From Coleofasciculus sp. LEGE 07092 (GTDB lineage: Bacteria > Cyanobacteriota > Cyanobacteriia > Cyanobacteriales > Coleofasciculaceae), in NCBI RefSeq assembly GCF_015207375.1, contig NZ_JADEWY010000019.1:1-64000 (forward strand): 64,000 nt of DNA, read 5' to 3'. Of this stretch, positions 25,988 to 35,565 are shown one piece after another. The number at the start of each line of letters is the position of its first letter. The stretch's first letter is position 1. The notes below the pieces were generated by a model. That model worked only from the letters and a program-made list of their open reading frames with translations. It did not search any database and had not been told where the DNA came from. A program made the position numbers and the translations under genes.

Positions 25988-26239
25988 GGACTTAAACGAA
26001 AAACAAGAGATAACAAGGGTATAATGCTATTACATTTATTTTATGGCACACCTTAACGGGAGGATTAAGGCGAAGGTGGGCGAATAAACCTTTAAACACT
26101 TTTGCCGATGCTTTATAGGCATTTCGTACAGCAATGTCAAGTCATTTTGTGGCTTGTTTGAATGAGAACAGGGACGTATTTATTGCTTATAAAGCCAGTT
26201 TAGGCTTTATTTGGGCTTGATATTTGTTTAAGTCCCGCT
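25988..26239. mobile_element. Putative non-autonomous element next to the solo right end
   Basis: CGGGACTTAAAC near 25988 is matched in inverted form by GTTTAAGTCCCG near 26227-26238, bounding about 250 bp of non-coding sequence immediately adjoining the solo IS200/IS605 end. Together they look like a short, non-autonomous IS200/IS605 derivative (PATE-like). No gene in 25916-26299. Confidence 0.45.
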
Positions 26240-26299
26240 AGGGCGATAGACAGTGCGGTGATGCATTGAGGATATCAGCGTTCGGGGCAGCAAACAACT

Positions 26300-27208
26300 A
26301 TGAAAAAAATCAAATACATCCTATTAAGCTTATTGGGAATAGCAGCTTTGCTGGCAATCTGGAGCTTAATTGAGCCTTACATCATCGATAAAGAAGAAGA
26401 AGTTGCTGTCATTCCCAATCTTCCTGCTGCTTGGGAAGGTAAACGAGTGGGACTTATCGCAGATTTGCAAGTGGGGATGCGGCTACATAACACCAACACC
26501 ATCAGTCGCATCGTCGAGGAACTCATTGAGGAACGCCCTGCCTTAGTACTAATTAGCGGCGACTTTATCTATCATGCCCTACAAGACGAAGACCGAGAAG
26601 TTGCTCATGTAGTCGAATTAGTTCGTCCCTTACCAGACGCGGATATCCCTACCTATGCGGTACTAGGCAACCATGATTATGGAATGAGAAGCACGAACAT
26701 TTCACCAAAAGAGAAATTAGCGGCTCGATTGGAAACAGCTTTAGAAGAAGTAGGAATAGAAGTTCTCAGAAACGAAGCTGTAAAACTGGCGCTACCGGGA
26801 AATTCAGCTCAAAATGTCAGTAATTCTGAATCACTTTACCTGGTTGGTATTGATTCCTATTTAGCCCAAAAAGATAAACCGACAGTGGCTCTGGCAGATG
26901 TTCCCAATGCTAACCCTAGAATCGTGATGATGCACAATCCCAAATCCTTTCTGGCTTTGCCCCCCCAAACTGCACCGGTAGCCGTCGCGGGACATACCCA
27001 TGGCGGACAAATTCGCATTCCCTTCACACCAAATTGGTCTTGGTTAGAAGATGCACGAGATTGGGAACACGTTGACGGCTGGAGTGAAGACTATGGAGCT
27101 GAAGGCAATCGCTTATATATCAATCGGGGGATTGGGTTTAGCCGTTTACCAATACGCTTCAACTGTCCTCCAGAACTTACATTGTTTACACTTCAAGCTG
27201 AGTATTGA
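26300..27208 (+). CDS. Membrane-anchored metallophosphoesterase (YkuE-like)
   Basis: A 302-residue calcineurin-like phosphoesterase with an N-terminal signal anchor (about residues 5-24). Metal-binding motifs are VGLIADLQVG (position usually DxH, here Asp-Leu-Gln), ISGDFIYH, VLGNHDYG and VAGHTHGGQIRIP. The YkuE/LpxH-like group acts on phosphodiester or pyrophosphate bonds in membrane precursors. The replacement of the first motif histidine by Gln leaves the other ligands intact. The stop codon TGA is part of the TTGACA that begins the adjoining IS200/IS605 right end, so the insertion defines the gene's 3' terminus and may have changed its last residues. Confidence 0.87.
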   Translation: MKKIKYILLSLLGIAALLAIWSLIEPYIIDKEEEVAVIPNLPAAWEGKRVGLIADLQVGMRLHNTNTISRIVEELIEERPALVLISGDFIYHALQDEDREVAHVVELVRPLPDADIPTYAVLGNHDYGMRSTNISPKEKLAARLETALEEVGIEVLRNEAVKLALPGNSAQNVSNSESLYLVGIDSYLAQKDKPTVALADVPNANPRIVMMHNPKSFLALPPQTAPVAVAGHTHGGQIRIPFTPNWSWLEDARDWEHVDGWSEDYGAEGNRLYINRGIGFSRLPIRFNCPPELTLFTLQAEY

Positions 27209-27241
27209 CATATCACTCGGTTAAAACACGAGGGATTCTAA
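27205..27241. repeat. Right end of the dead tnpB element
   Basis: Second copy of the 37-bp right-end sequence; one substitution (CACTCG for CCCTCG) breaks its hairpin. It overlaps the stop codon of the metallophosphoesterase gene and supplies the last codons of the dead tnpB. Confidence 0.8.
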
Positions 27242-27965
27242 ACTGATATTTAGCTGTGTCGCTACTTTACGGAGGATATTGGCGGCAGCGTTCGCATCCG
27301 CGTTGACGAGCCATCCTTGTTGAGTGCGATAAAGCCCTCGCTTTACTCGCCTGCCAGAAGCCACCCACCCTAGGGGTTTTTCACCATGCTTAGGTAGGCT
27401 GTCACCATCTAAGAATGAAGCTTTTGAGGTATTTGCTTCTTCTGTGACGGTGACAACGATTAACGATGAATCGAGCTGCCTTGTTAACGGCCTCTCGATT
27501 CTGGTTGTTACGCTTGCGTTGAATCCTGTCTAAATTCAAGTCCCAGTAGAATTCGGATTTGCCTTGCTTATATTTGGCGACTAGACGAGAGTAACCTTGA
27601 TTCATTGATCGCAATCGTCTGCCATATAGAATCAAGCTTTTGCCCTGAGTGGAAACACCTGTCAACCAGTTATTGCCACCGTGGTCAAAGCCCCAAGCTT
27701 GGGAATAGTCAAGGTTAGGGTTATCGATAATTGCTTGTTTCCCATCGTCGATCACCCAATCAATCCATAATTGTCCCAAATAAGGACGAACTGTAACTTC
27801 CTTGATCCAATCAGAATCGATGAAGTTAGGAGGAGTTAAGCAGACTTCAGTGATTAGTTCTGGCTTAGTCTCTCGACTAATTGAAGGCTTTAAGCTGCCA
27901 TTACTATAAGTTAGCGCTTGACGCGGAAACGTAATGGCATCACCTCCTAGTCGTCCATTATAGTT
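27205..27965 (-). pseudogene. tnpB: Degenerate tnpB with internal deletion and frameshift
   Basis: Minus-strand pieces of a TnpB protein. An open stretch contains AWGFDHGGNNWLTGVSTQGK, QGYSRLVAKYKQGK and NREAVNKAARFIVNRC. About 70 codons, including the catalytic Glu region and part of the zinc-ribbon approach, are then missing; sequence resumes in another frame as TSKASFLDGDSLPKHGEKP through VNADANAAANILRKVATQL to a stop at the right-end repeat. The first RuvC Asp is present (GFDHG), but the N-terminal hundred residues are also absent. The element is dead. Confidence 0.88.
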
Positions 27966-28074
27966 GATATGACACTACCTATTAATAAGGTTTTATGGCT
28001 AAACTGTCAGCATAAGATTACGAGCATCGTCGAACAGAAAGCTCCGTATCTTCAATCAACTAAGAAAATAATTT

Positions 28075-28188
28075 CGTGATCTCAAAAAACTTCCAACGCT
28101 CTGGAGTCCCAGCTATTTCGTTGCAACAACGGGCAAGGTTAGCACTGAAGTCGTTAAACGCTATATCCAGGAGCAACGCAATAAGTAA
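28075..28188 (+). pseudogene. tnpA: IS200-type TnpA C-terminal remnant
   Basis: A 37-codon stretch reads RDLKKLPTLWSPSYFVATTG then VVKRYIQEQRNK and stop, matching the C-terminus of Y1 HUH transposases of IS200/IS605 (the WSPSYF...ST..VVKRYI signature). The HUH and catalytic Tyr regions are not present; the Tyr helix lies nearby in this family, but the rest is deleted. Divergent to the dead tnpB, as in IS605-like arrangements. The rest of 27966-28356 has no gene. Confidence 0.8.
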
Positions 28189-28356
28189 AAGGGATACACA
28201 GGTTAAAACCTGCTGTGTCCCTTTCATCCCTCGGTTTCTAACCAAGGGTTCTCAGCTTCTAAGTTCTTTTGATAGATTAACCTATATTAAAGTTTTTGTT
28301 TTTACCATTGAAGTAGGAACTGACGTTGATCAATCGAATCCGTTCCTACCTGACTG

Positions 28357-29589
28357 ATGACCCAGTATCTTAACCAATTTTTACGCTGGATTTTCCCAAT
28401 GGTTCAACAACCGCAGCTCGACTACTCCGTTACCTGGGTCAACCGGATGGCTGATATTCCTCAAGCCCCTTGGGACGCCCTTGCCCAGCCTTTGAAAACG
28501 CCGTTTCTGGAATGGGACTGGTTGAATAATCTGGAAACATCGGGCAGTGCAACGGCTAAAACAGGATGGTTGTCCAGTCACCTGACTGTCTGGCGAGATC
28601 GACAGCTTATTGCGGCAGCTCCCTTATATGTTAAAAGTCACAGTTACGGAGAGTTTGTCTTCGATCACCAGTGGGCGGATTTGTCCCATCGCTTGGGCAT
28701 CCGGTACTACCCAAAACTTGTGGGAATGACACCGTTTACACCAGCAGTCGGTTATCGGTTTTTAATAGCACCGGGAGAAGATGAAGAGGAACTGACAGAG
28801 TTAATGATTGCTGCCATTGACCATTTTTGCGATCGCCACCGCATCAGTGGCTGTCATTTCCTCTTCGCTGACCCTGAATGGCGCTTACTCATGGAACGCC
28901 ACGGCTTTACAAGCTGGCTGCACCACAGCTACATTTGGCAAAATAAAGGCTTCCGCACCTTTGAAGACTACCTCAGCGTCTTCAATGCTAATCAGCGCCG
29001 CAATATTAAACGGGAGCGCAAAGCTGTTACGCAAGCCGGTTTACGCATGGAAACCCTGACAGGGGATGAGATTCCTAAATCCTTGTTTCCGCTGATTTAC
29101 AATTTCTACAGCAGCACCTGCGATAAATTTTTCTGGGGTAGCAAGTACCTGACTCGTAAGTTTTTTGAGCAATTGTATCCTAACTATCGCGATCGCGTTA
29201 TATTAGTTGCTGCCTATCGGCAGGGGGACGATCAGCATCCTGTGGGACTGTCCTTTTGCTTGTATAAAGGCAACCAGCTTTACGGACGATATTGGGGATG
29301 TTTTGAGGAGTATGATTGTCTTCACTTTGACGCCTGCTACTATACGCCAATTGAGTGGGCGATCGAGCGAGGAATCCAGATGTTTGATCCGGGTGCGGGT
29401 GGGCGTCACAAGAAACGTCGCGGCTTTCCAGCAACCCCCAACCACAGCTTGCACCGATTTTACAATGGGCGGCTCACCCAAATTTTGCGTCACTATATAG
29501 CTGAAGTAAATGCCATGGAACAGGAGGAAATTGACGCCATTAATCAAGATTTGCCCTTTACTAAGCGCGAGATTGAATTTCTACTCTAG
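28357..29589 (+). CDS. DUF482/FemAB-like GNAT-fold protein
   Basis: A 410-residue protein of the DUF482 family, a group with tandem acetyltransferase folds annotated as peptidoglycan-recognition or biosynthesis-like. Recognisable segments are PFLEWDWLNNLETSGSA (about residues 49-65), NQRRNIKRERKAV (central), and DPGAGGRHKKRRGF near the C-terminus, where a substrate-binding loop is expected. FemAB proteins transfer amino acids from tRNA to peptidoglycan precursors; whether DUF482 does so is unknown. The start may instead be the ATG at 28399. Gap 29590-29850 downstream shows nothing distinctive. Confidence 0.8.
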   Translation: MTQYLNQFLRWIFPMVQQPQLDYSVTWVNRMADIPQAPWDALAQPLKTPFLEWDWLNNLETSGSATAKTGWLSSHLTVWRDRQLIAAAPLYVKSHSYGEFVFDHQWADLSHRLGIRYYPKLVGMTPFTPAVGYRFLIAPGEDEEELTELMIAAIDHFCDRHRISGCHFLFADPEWRLLMERHGFTSWLHHSYIWQNKGFRTFEDYLSVFNANQRRNIKRERKAVTQAGLRMETLTGDEIPKSLFPLIYNFYSSTCDKFFWGSKYLTRKFFEQLYPNYRDRVILVAAYRQGDDQHPVGLSFCLYKGNQLYGRYWGCFEEYDCLHFDACYYTPIEWAIERGIQMFDPGAGGRHKKRRGFPATPNHSLHRFYNGRLTQILRHYIAEVNAMEQEEIDAINQDLPFTKREIEFLL

Positions 29590-29850
29590 GAATCGATTTA
29601 TAGTATAAAGTTTGTAGTCTGGCGATTTTTGTGCGTTACTTAATGGAGTAAGGGGCGAGGTGATGGAGGGCAGCAGCCCCCTTGCCTCAAACCAGGGCAA
29701 AGCATTGGACTTAATTTTCCGGTACAGACGGTCTTGGAAATGTTGTATCTGCCTTAAGTTGCTGCTTAACGACCGATATCTTTAAGTGGTAGGTTTACAT
29801 TGCCCTTACTTTTCCGCATTGTGGATTTGTGACCCTCTGGATAAAGAGCC

Positions 29851-31203
29851 ATGAGTGAAGCTGACACCCCAAATAACCAGCCCCTTCCTGAACCCACTGC
29901 ACCCACAGATAGTAGTGGGGCTGATTTGTCGGATGTAATAGAGAGTACAAACGAGCCAAAACTGGTTCATCTTTTCGAGGGATCTGAGGGCAACGATATC
30001 AGTCAGCAGGAGCCAGACCCAACTCCTGACCAGGACTATGCCACAATTGTAGAGGTAGAGGACGATACTACTGAGACCTTCGATGATGGTGGTCAAGAGC
30101 GCAGTAAGGATGCCGATTGGTTTGCCTTAGCACAAAAAATGCGTCAGCGCAACCGCCGATTACTCGACCAAGTGACTCAGTTAAAGCAGGCACTTAATGA
30201 GAAGCAAGAGGCATTAAATGTAGAGTTAGTGCGATCGCAAGACCAGGAACTCTTGGTTGTCCGACAGAATGAGGAAATAAATACACTCCAAACCCAATTA
30301 ACCCGCCTGTTCCATACCCTGGAATCCTCTCATCAAGCTGCCCAGCGCCAACAAATTCTGATTGAAACCCTATCAGAGCAACTTCAAAGCTCTCAAGAAC
30401 GGGTTGCCCAACTTGAGCGAGAATGCGCTCTTACTCAGCAGCGTTACAACGAGCAGTCTCACCAGCTTCTACAAGCAGCCAATACTTGTCGGGAACTTAA
30501 AACCCGTCTAAACAGGCAGCAACAGCAAACTTTGCAATTCAAGGTTGCCCTGGAAAAATGTCTGGAAATGCCCCCTAACAAAGCAACAGAGGAACAAAGC
30601 CTCCGTCAAAGTCGGGACGTGACGACTCCATCCGTTGTCCCCAAAGCTCAACCCATCCAACCTTGGTCAGCTCAACCGGATTTGCTCGAAGACCCATCCG
30701 AAACCAATACCCTTTGGAATCGCTCCATACAGCTAGAACTTCTCTCAAACTCATCTTCGGAAGTAACAAAACCAACAACCGATTGGCTCTCAAGGACAGA
30801 TACCTCTGAACCCCACAAAACAACCTTCGCGGCTTCTCAAGATAGTACAGCCGCAGAACTAGAAGTCGAAGAACAGCTTCTTGCCGAAATGACCTCTCTA
30901 GCGGAGGCATCTGGTTTGTCAGAGTTAGTCTCCGATTTAGTCCAAGAGCAAGGGAATTTAACACCAACCCTAAGACCTAACTCTACAAACGAGCCATCCG
31001 CTTCTAGAGATGCCGAGGAGATACCCTCACCAGACTATCCTGAAGCAGTTGCAGGAGACACTGCTAATCATGAGCTAGACGAGTCTGATGAAGTGATTCT
31101 GCCCCAATCCAACTGGCCCTCACCCGTCCTCTACCCGCTGCGACGTCCTAAGAAAATCAAGTCTTTAGCAGCGATTGAGTTACCTCATTTTCCACGGTAT
31201 TAA
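29851..31203 (+). CDS. Cyanobacterial coiled-coil protein, function unknown
   Basis: A 450-residue hydrophilic protein. Residues 1-85 are acidic and disordered-looking; about 90-240 form a long predicted coiled coil (heptad-rich from RQRNRRLLDQVTQLKQAL to RQQQQTLQFKVALEKCLEM); 240-410 are low-complexity acidic; the C-terminus LYPLRRPKKIKSLAAIELPH is basic and short. No enzyme motif or membrane segment. I do not recognise a named family. An architecture with a central coiled coil and basic tail suggests a scaffold or cell-structure role, but that is inference. It is convergent with the cruA-like gene. Confidence 0.75.
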   Translation: MSEADTPNNQPLPEPTAPTDSSGADLSDVIESTNEPKLVHLFEGSEGNDISQQEPDPTPDQDYATIVEVEDDTTETFDDGGQERSKDADWFALAQKMRQRNRRLLDQVTQLKQALNEKQEALNVELVRSQDQELLVVRQNEEINTLQTQLTRLFHTLESSHQAAQRQQILIETLSEQLQSSQERVAQLERECALTQQRYNEQSHQLLQAANTCRELKTRLNRQQQQTLQFKVALEKCLEMPPNKATEEQSLRQSRDVTTPSVVPKAQPIQPWSAQPDLLEDPSETNTLWNRSIQLELLSNSSSEVTKPTTDWLSRTDTSEPHKTTFAASQDSTAAELEVEEQLLAEMTSLAEASGLSELVSDLVQEQGNLTPTLRPNSTNEPSASRDAEEIPSPDYPEAVAGDTANHELDESDEVILPQSNWPSPVLYPLRRPKKIKSLAAIELPHFPRY

Positions 31204-31273
31204 CGATCTCGAACGAAATACCTGCTGTTGTGAACTCATAAACTCCCTGTGGGGGGTGATTGCATCCTTCATC

Positions 31274-33382
31274 TTAAGAGTCAAAGGCTTTTCCCTGAGT
31301 TGAGTTGGCGATTAGCTCACCACTCTTGATACTGAACCCTTCGCGCCTCACCTTTTCAGGACGCCCCATTCCCGTAGTAAGGGCGTAATGTTGAGCCAAC
31401 AACCGTAGCCAGAAAGCGGCATAATGCTCTTCAATCCAAGGCTGTAAACGACGGATGAGAGACGGAAACCAACCTCTCAGCAACCCACTTACTAAAGATT
31501 GGCGTGAAAAACTTAAGTAACTGCCTACCCAACGCCATAAATCTCTAACCCCCGCCATTTCCCAAATCCAGAGGATCAGAGCAGGATTGCGTCTAGCTGC
31601 TTTCAGGGCTAATCGATTGAAGGTGAGCCAGTCAAAACGGTCTTTAATAAAGTTGTCTGCCACCTCTAGGGGTTCATCTGCCAACAATCCGAAGAAAGTA
31701 TTGAGCATGGCATTAATTCGTTGGGGTGGCAGGTGAGAGCCTGTCGGCACCATCATGCCTTTAGAAAAAAGCCAGGTGACAGAAATATTGCTTTGATAGG
31801 CGCGAATTTGGTTTAAATCCTTAGCACCTAGAAGATTGTGTCGCAGAGCGGTGTCTAAAAGGTCGGTTAAGCGATAGAGATTGCGAACTAAGGAGCCAAA
31901 GCCTGTGAAGACAAGGGGAGACTGGAGCGACGCGGCATCGCCAATGGTAATCAGGCGGTCAAATGCCACCGTGCGATCGCCACTTCCTACCGTAAAATGC
32001 CCTGGAATATACCCAAATGTCGGCTTCTTCCAGACCAGTTTTTCCATATCGCAGCGGCGATACTCCGGCAAAATTGTAAAAAAGTCTTCATACATTTCTA
32101 ATAAGGAACCGGGATTCTGAGAATTTACCTGATGGTAGTGAAACAAATAAATCGTCAGTTCCGCTCCTGCACCTGGGAATAGCTCCCAAATGAGCTGCCG
32201 TCCTCGTGAGATATCACCGTGACTGTAGAGAACATCCCCATAATTAGAATCCCACACCCCTGGCTCAAACCCACTGGCAATCACAGCACCCACTGTCGGA
32301 CAAACGCTATCGAAGGCTCTTCCACCATTAAGTTGCCAAGCAATGGGAGAAGCAGTTCCCATGGCATCCACCAACAATTGCCCCGTTGCTTGTTTATTTG
32401 ATCGAGTTGGTAGGTGTTGCAGGCTGACGATAACTTGCTCGGGTGTGATATCTGCTCGGATAAATTCTGTCTCATCCCAGATTTCTCCCCCAGCCTGTCT
32501 GAGCTTTTCGCCACACATTTGTAACAATTTCTCAGAATCCAACGCCACGTTCAGCACCTTGGGCGTGTGTAAGACAGGGGCTTTTAGATAGGAGGGATTG
32601 TTACCGTCAAAGAATTTATTGAAGCCATCGATATATTCCTTAGCAATAATGCTTTCAAACTCCGTCGGTGTAAATAAACCCAAGTCAATCAGGCTTTGGA
32701 ACTCATCCCGCGAAATATTCCATTCCCGGTTCATCCGCCCAAAGGGTAATCGTTCTACCAGAAGTACTTTGTAGCCTCGCTGCGCCATAACTGCCGCGTG
32801 GATGACACCCAAGGCACCACCGATATAGATAATGTCATAAGTCGGCATTGGTGTCCTAGTCCCCAATCCCTCAAACACCACCTGCTTGGGCTGCTGGGGA
32901 TTGCGAACGCCCTCTCGCCACCGTTGCTCCCACCAGTAGACGCGGTTCAAATCGTATTCCCCGTTCGGCATTTTTTGAAAGAAGCGCACGGTTTGGGGAT
33001 AATAAGGAGCCAGCGCCTCGAAGATGGATTGCTCAGATAAATCGATAATGGGAGGCTTTGGATAGTGATAAGGAAACTGACGGCGCAAATCCCTTGTCAG
33101 AGCTTGGAGCAGTTCTCCTTCCCCGGGAATAGCAGATTCACCCCAGCGAAAGGCTTTGAGGTAGGTGGTTCGCTGCACTGACCAAATAAAAATGGAGATT
33201 TCCGGAATTGGGGCGGCAGCCGATGTAGTGGCATTTCTGGAAAGAGTAGGTATGAGTTGCACTCGGATACCGTCAGGGGTAATAATTTTCTTCCCTAGCT
33301 CACAGTGCCATTCCTGTTGCAACCAAGTACAGACGGCGGCTGTATCGGGAGTAGGTAGTTCTACATAGATAAGTTCGTTCAT
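31274..33382 (-). CDS. cruA: CruA-type lycopene cyclase (putative)
   Basis: A 702-residue FAD-dependent protein. After an N-terminal extension of about 180 residues, the FAD-binding beta-alpha-beta motif is YIGGALGVIHAAVMAQRGYK with acidic LLVER, followed by the signature GRMNREWNISRDEF shared by CruA and CruP lycopene cyclases of green sulfur bacteria and cyanobacteria. CruA converts lycopene to gamma-carotene, then beta-carotene. Length and the N-terminal extension favour CruA over the shorter CruP. In Synechococcus PCC 7002 CruA carries bound chlorophyll. No other carotenoid gene is adjacent. A divergent small gene begins 173 bp upstream. Confidence 0.72.
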   Translation of the reverse strand: MNELIYVELPTPDTAAVCTWLQQEWHCELGKKIITPDGIRVQLIPTLSRNATTSAAAPIPEISIFIWSVQRTTYLKAFRWGESAIPGEGELLQALTRDLRRQFPYHYPKPPIIDLSEQSIFEALAPYYPQTVRFFQKMPNGEYDLNRVYWWEQRWREGVRNPQQPKQVVFEGLGTRTPMPTYDIIYIGGALGVIHAAVMAQRGYKVLLVERLPFGRMNREWNISRDEFQSLIDLGLFTPTEFESIIAKEYIDGFNKFFDGNNPSYLKAPVLHTPKVLNVALDSEKLLQMCGEKLRQAGGEIWDETEFIRADITPEQVIVSLQHLPTRSNKQATGQLLVDAMGTASPIAWQLNGGRAFDSVCPTVGAVIASGFEPGVWDSNYGDVLYSHGDISRGRQLIWELFPGAGAELTIYLFHYHQVNSQNPGSLLEMYEDFFTILPEYRRCDMEKLVWKKPTFGYIPGHFTVGSGDRTVAFDRLITIGDAASLQSPLVFTGFGSLVRNLYRLTDLLDTALRHNLLGAKDLNQIRAYQSNISVTWLFSKGMMVPTGSHLPPQRINAMLNTFFGLLADEPLEVADNFIKDRFDWLTFNRLALKAARRNPALILWIWEMAGVRDLWRWVGSYLSFSRQSLVSGLLRGWFPSLIRRLQPWIEEHYAAFWLRLLAQHYALTTGMGRPEKVRREGFSIKSGELIANSTQGKAFDS

Positions 33383-33555
33383 CGGTGTGAGTTCATCGGT
33401 GTGATCTGAGCAGCATAAAGATTATGAAGGAAGACGGAGGTGCCTGGAGAGGAAAATACGCTACACTTCCGAATACTGAATTTGTTTAATATTAGTAAAA
33501 AAAGTTTACAGTCTTCTCATTTTTGTTAAAGTTAGGGTGCCATTGTTAACTTGCC

Positions 33556-33795
33556 ATGAATTATCCCATCCCAGTTAGCCCTCAAGAAGTTGTGGCTCTA
33601 CGTCAAGAACCCGTTGATGAAGAATTGGTAGCAGCGGCAATTGCTGGTGTCATTCAAATCGCTCGCGATCAAGGACAATCCCTCGACGATCTAACAGCCG
33701 AAGTCCTGGCCGAAGATACGTTGTTAGATCAGGTGCAACGACGCTGGCTCAGTGACATTGTTGCTCATGCCTGGGAAAGCCTGCCATCAGTTTAG
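33556..33795 (+). CDS. Small conserved-looking cyanobacterial protein
   Basis: A 79-residue acidic protein with no signal or membrane segment: PQEVVALRQEPVDEELVAAA is followed by two predicted amphipathic helices and ends HAWESLPSV. Not a family I can name. The start ATG lacks an obvious ribosome site but codon use is gene-like. It is divergent from the cruA-like gene and separated by 173 bp, so the two might share regulation; function unknown. Confidence 0.65.
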   Translation: MNYPIPVSPQEVVALRQEPVDEELVAAAIAGVIQIARDQGQSLDDLTAEVLAEDTLLDQVQRRWLSDIVAHAWESLPSV

Positions 33796-34000
33796 GCATT
33801 GGCAGTCAGGGTGGAGGTGTTGGGAAGCGGGGGAGCAGAGGAGCAGAAGGGCTGGGGAGTAGAGGATAAATTGACTTGTTTTTCATCTCCCCCATCTTCC
33901 TTTAGTCCCAAAATTATGCGGAACCCTGTCAACAATCTCCTCGTCACGCGGTAATATCCGAGAGAACAGGCATTCATAAGCCTTTAACACCTATACGCTA

Positions 34001-34540
34001 GTGCTAAAGAAAGGGATAAAATTTATTGGAGCTTTTAGCTGGGTAGGAGCAACTGCCACAGCGATAGTGGTTAGCGGACTAATTACCATCACTTCTGCTA
34101 AAGCCCAGTCAAAGCAACCTCAGCCCATCTTTGAAAATGTCAGAATCGGCTCAAACTTTGCCCCTGATCCCTTAGTCATTCGGGGTATCAGTGGGGGTTC
34201 AGTACCCGCAAGAAGCGTTGCCGGTCGTGGGGAAACACCAACGGGTGCTTGTATGGGTTATGTAGACGAACAGCCTGACCATACGATGGAGTTGACGAAT
34301 TTTTTCAACTATCTCAGTTTACAAGTCCAAAGCCCAGAGGACACAACCCTGGTGGTTAGGGGTCCTGGGGGTAGCTGGTGCAATGATGATGCTCAAGGGA
34401 AGAATCCTGGTATCGCAGGTCAGTGGCAACCGGGTACTTACCGAGTTTGGATAGGGTCTTACGAGAAAGACCAATACCACCCCTATGTGATCCGCATGAG
34501 TGAAGTTCAGCTACTCAATCCTGGTCCTTCTCGGCGTTGA
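34001..34540 (+). CDS. Secreted protein of unknown function
   Basis: A 179-residue protein starting at GTG with a signal peptide (about residues 1-35, ending TSAKAQS). The mature part has repeated glycine-rich and beta-prone segments (VRIGSNFAPDPLVIRGISGG, RGPGGSWCNDDAQGKNPGI, GTYRVWIGSYEKDQYHPYVI) and two cysteines. It resembles small exported cyanobacterial proteins with a beta-sandwich, but I cannot place the family. The flanking 33796-34000 region is a low-complexity G-rich stretch without a gene. Confidence 0.7.
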   Translation: MLKKGIKFIGAFSWVGATATAIVVSGLITITSAKAQSKQPQPIFENVRIGSNFAPDPLVIRGISGGSVPARSVAGRGETPTGACMGYVDEQPDHTMELTNFFNYLSLQVQSPEDTTLVVRGPGGSWCNDDAQGKNPGIAGQWQPGTYRVWIGSYEKDQYHPYVIRMSEVQLLNPGPSRR

Positions 34541-34723
34541 CACTCTGTCTTCTGAGGGTTGAGAAATTTTGATGTTTAGGGTTTAGATTTATTCCCTTGT
34601 TCTTGCTTTCCCTCTTCCGTCTGATGCGGTAGCATGAGTCACTATGACGCCTGCAATGCACCCGTGGGGTCAGTGTAGGAGGATGTTACTCACGGAAGCT
34701 TCTTCAAGACATTACAACGACTA

Positions 34724-35467
34724 ATGGTTCAACTTCCCAAGACTTTAGACGATGCGATCGCTCAAGCCAAAGACGCGACTCAAGCTGCCCTCAATGACGG
34801 TAACAGCCGGGTACAAGTCGAGTTGGTTTTTCCTGAAATTGCCTTGCAAGCCCAGTCGATCGCTTGGCAATTTATCCCTATCTTTACAAAATACGGATCG
34901 GGATTAAAAGTTCTCTTTCCCGATGCGGGTGCCGCTGCCCTCGCTCGTCGTGACTGGGGAGAGATACCGTTTAAAGTCAGCGACATTGGCACTAGTCGCT
35001 CCCCCATAGAACTCAAGGTTCAGCCAGAGGATGAGGCGTTTTTGATCGTTTCTCCTTCAGCAGTAGAAGTAAACCAAGTCGAAAAGCTTTGCAATCTGGC
35101 AGGCGATCGCCCCTGCGTGTTGCTCAACCCCCAGCTAGAAGACCTCAAAGTTGTGGGTATTGGTTACGCAGCACGTCAGCTACGCGAACGATTTCTCAAT
35201 ACGATTGAGTCCAGTTACTATCTCCAACCCCTTGATAATGCTGCCCTAGTACGCTCCTATCCAGGTCTTTGGCAGATTTGGCTAGAAACCGAAAACAACT
35301 ATCAACTTCTTGCAGAGGAACCGCAAAAACCTGTAGGAGATGCGATTGAGCAAATCCTTGCCCGAGGGACTGGCACCAGCGATACCGACGAACCAACACC
35401 AGCCCCTGCCAAAAAACCAGGATTATTGACTAATCTCCAGCGTTTCTTAAACGCTCTGAGTCGCTAA
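34724..35467 (+). CDS. DUF1995 family protein (LPA3-like)
   Basis: A 247-residue protein of the DUF1995 family, found in cyanobacteria and plastids; the plant member LPA3 assists photosystem II assembly. Seen: LPKTLDDAIAQAKDATQAAL opening, VELVFPEIALQAQSIAWQFI, LFPDAGAAALARRDWG, and LLNPQLEDLKVVGIGYAARQ. The C-terminal tail (about 220-247) is Pro/Thr-rich and of variable composition. Its location just before the hyp cluster, on the other strand, implies no operon link. Family call good; precise role inferred from the plant homologue only. Confidence 0.82.
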   Translation: MVQLPKTLDDAIAQAKDATQAALNDGNSRVQVELVFPEIALQAQSIAWQFIPIFTKYGSGLKVLFPDAGAAALARRDWGEIPFKVSDIGTSRSPIELKVQPEDEAFLIVSPSAVEVNQVEKLCNLAGDRPCVLLNPQLEDLKVVGIGYAARQLRERFLNTIESSYYLQPLDNAALVRSYPGLWQIWLETENNYQLLAEEPQKPVGDAIEQILARGTGTSDTDEPTPAPAKKPGLLTNLQRFLNALSR

Positions 35468-35565
35468 TACGATCGCTATTTCTTTTCGCCGTCTATGCTC
35501 TGGTAGACGGATGGCTACAATAGTTCGATTTGAGAGGGAAAATTTTAGCGATCGCTTCCTGGCTG

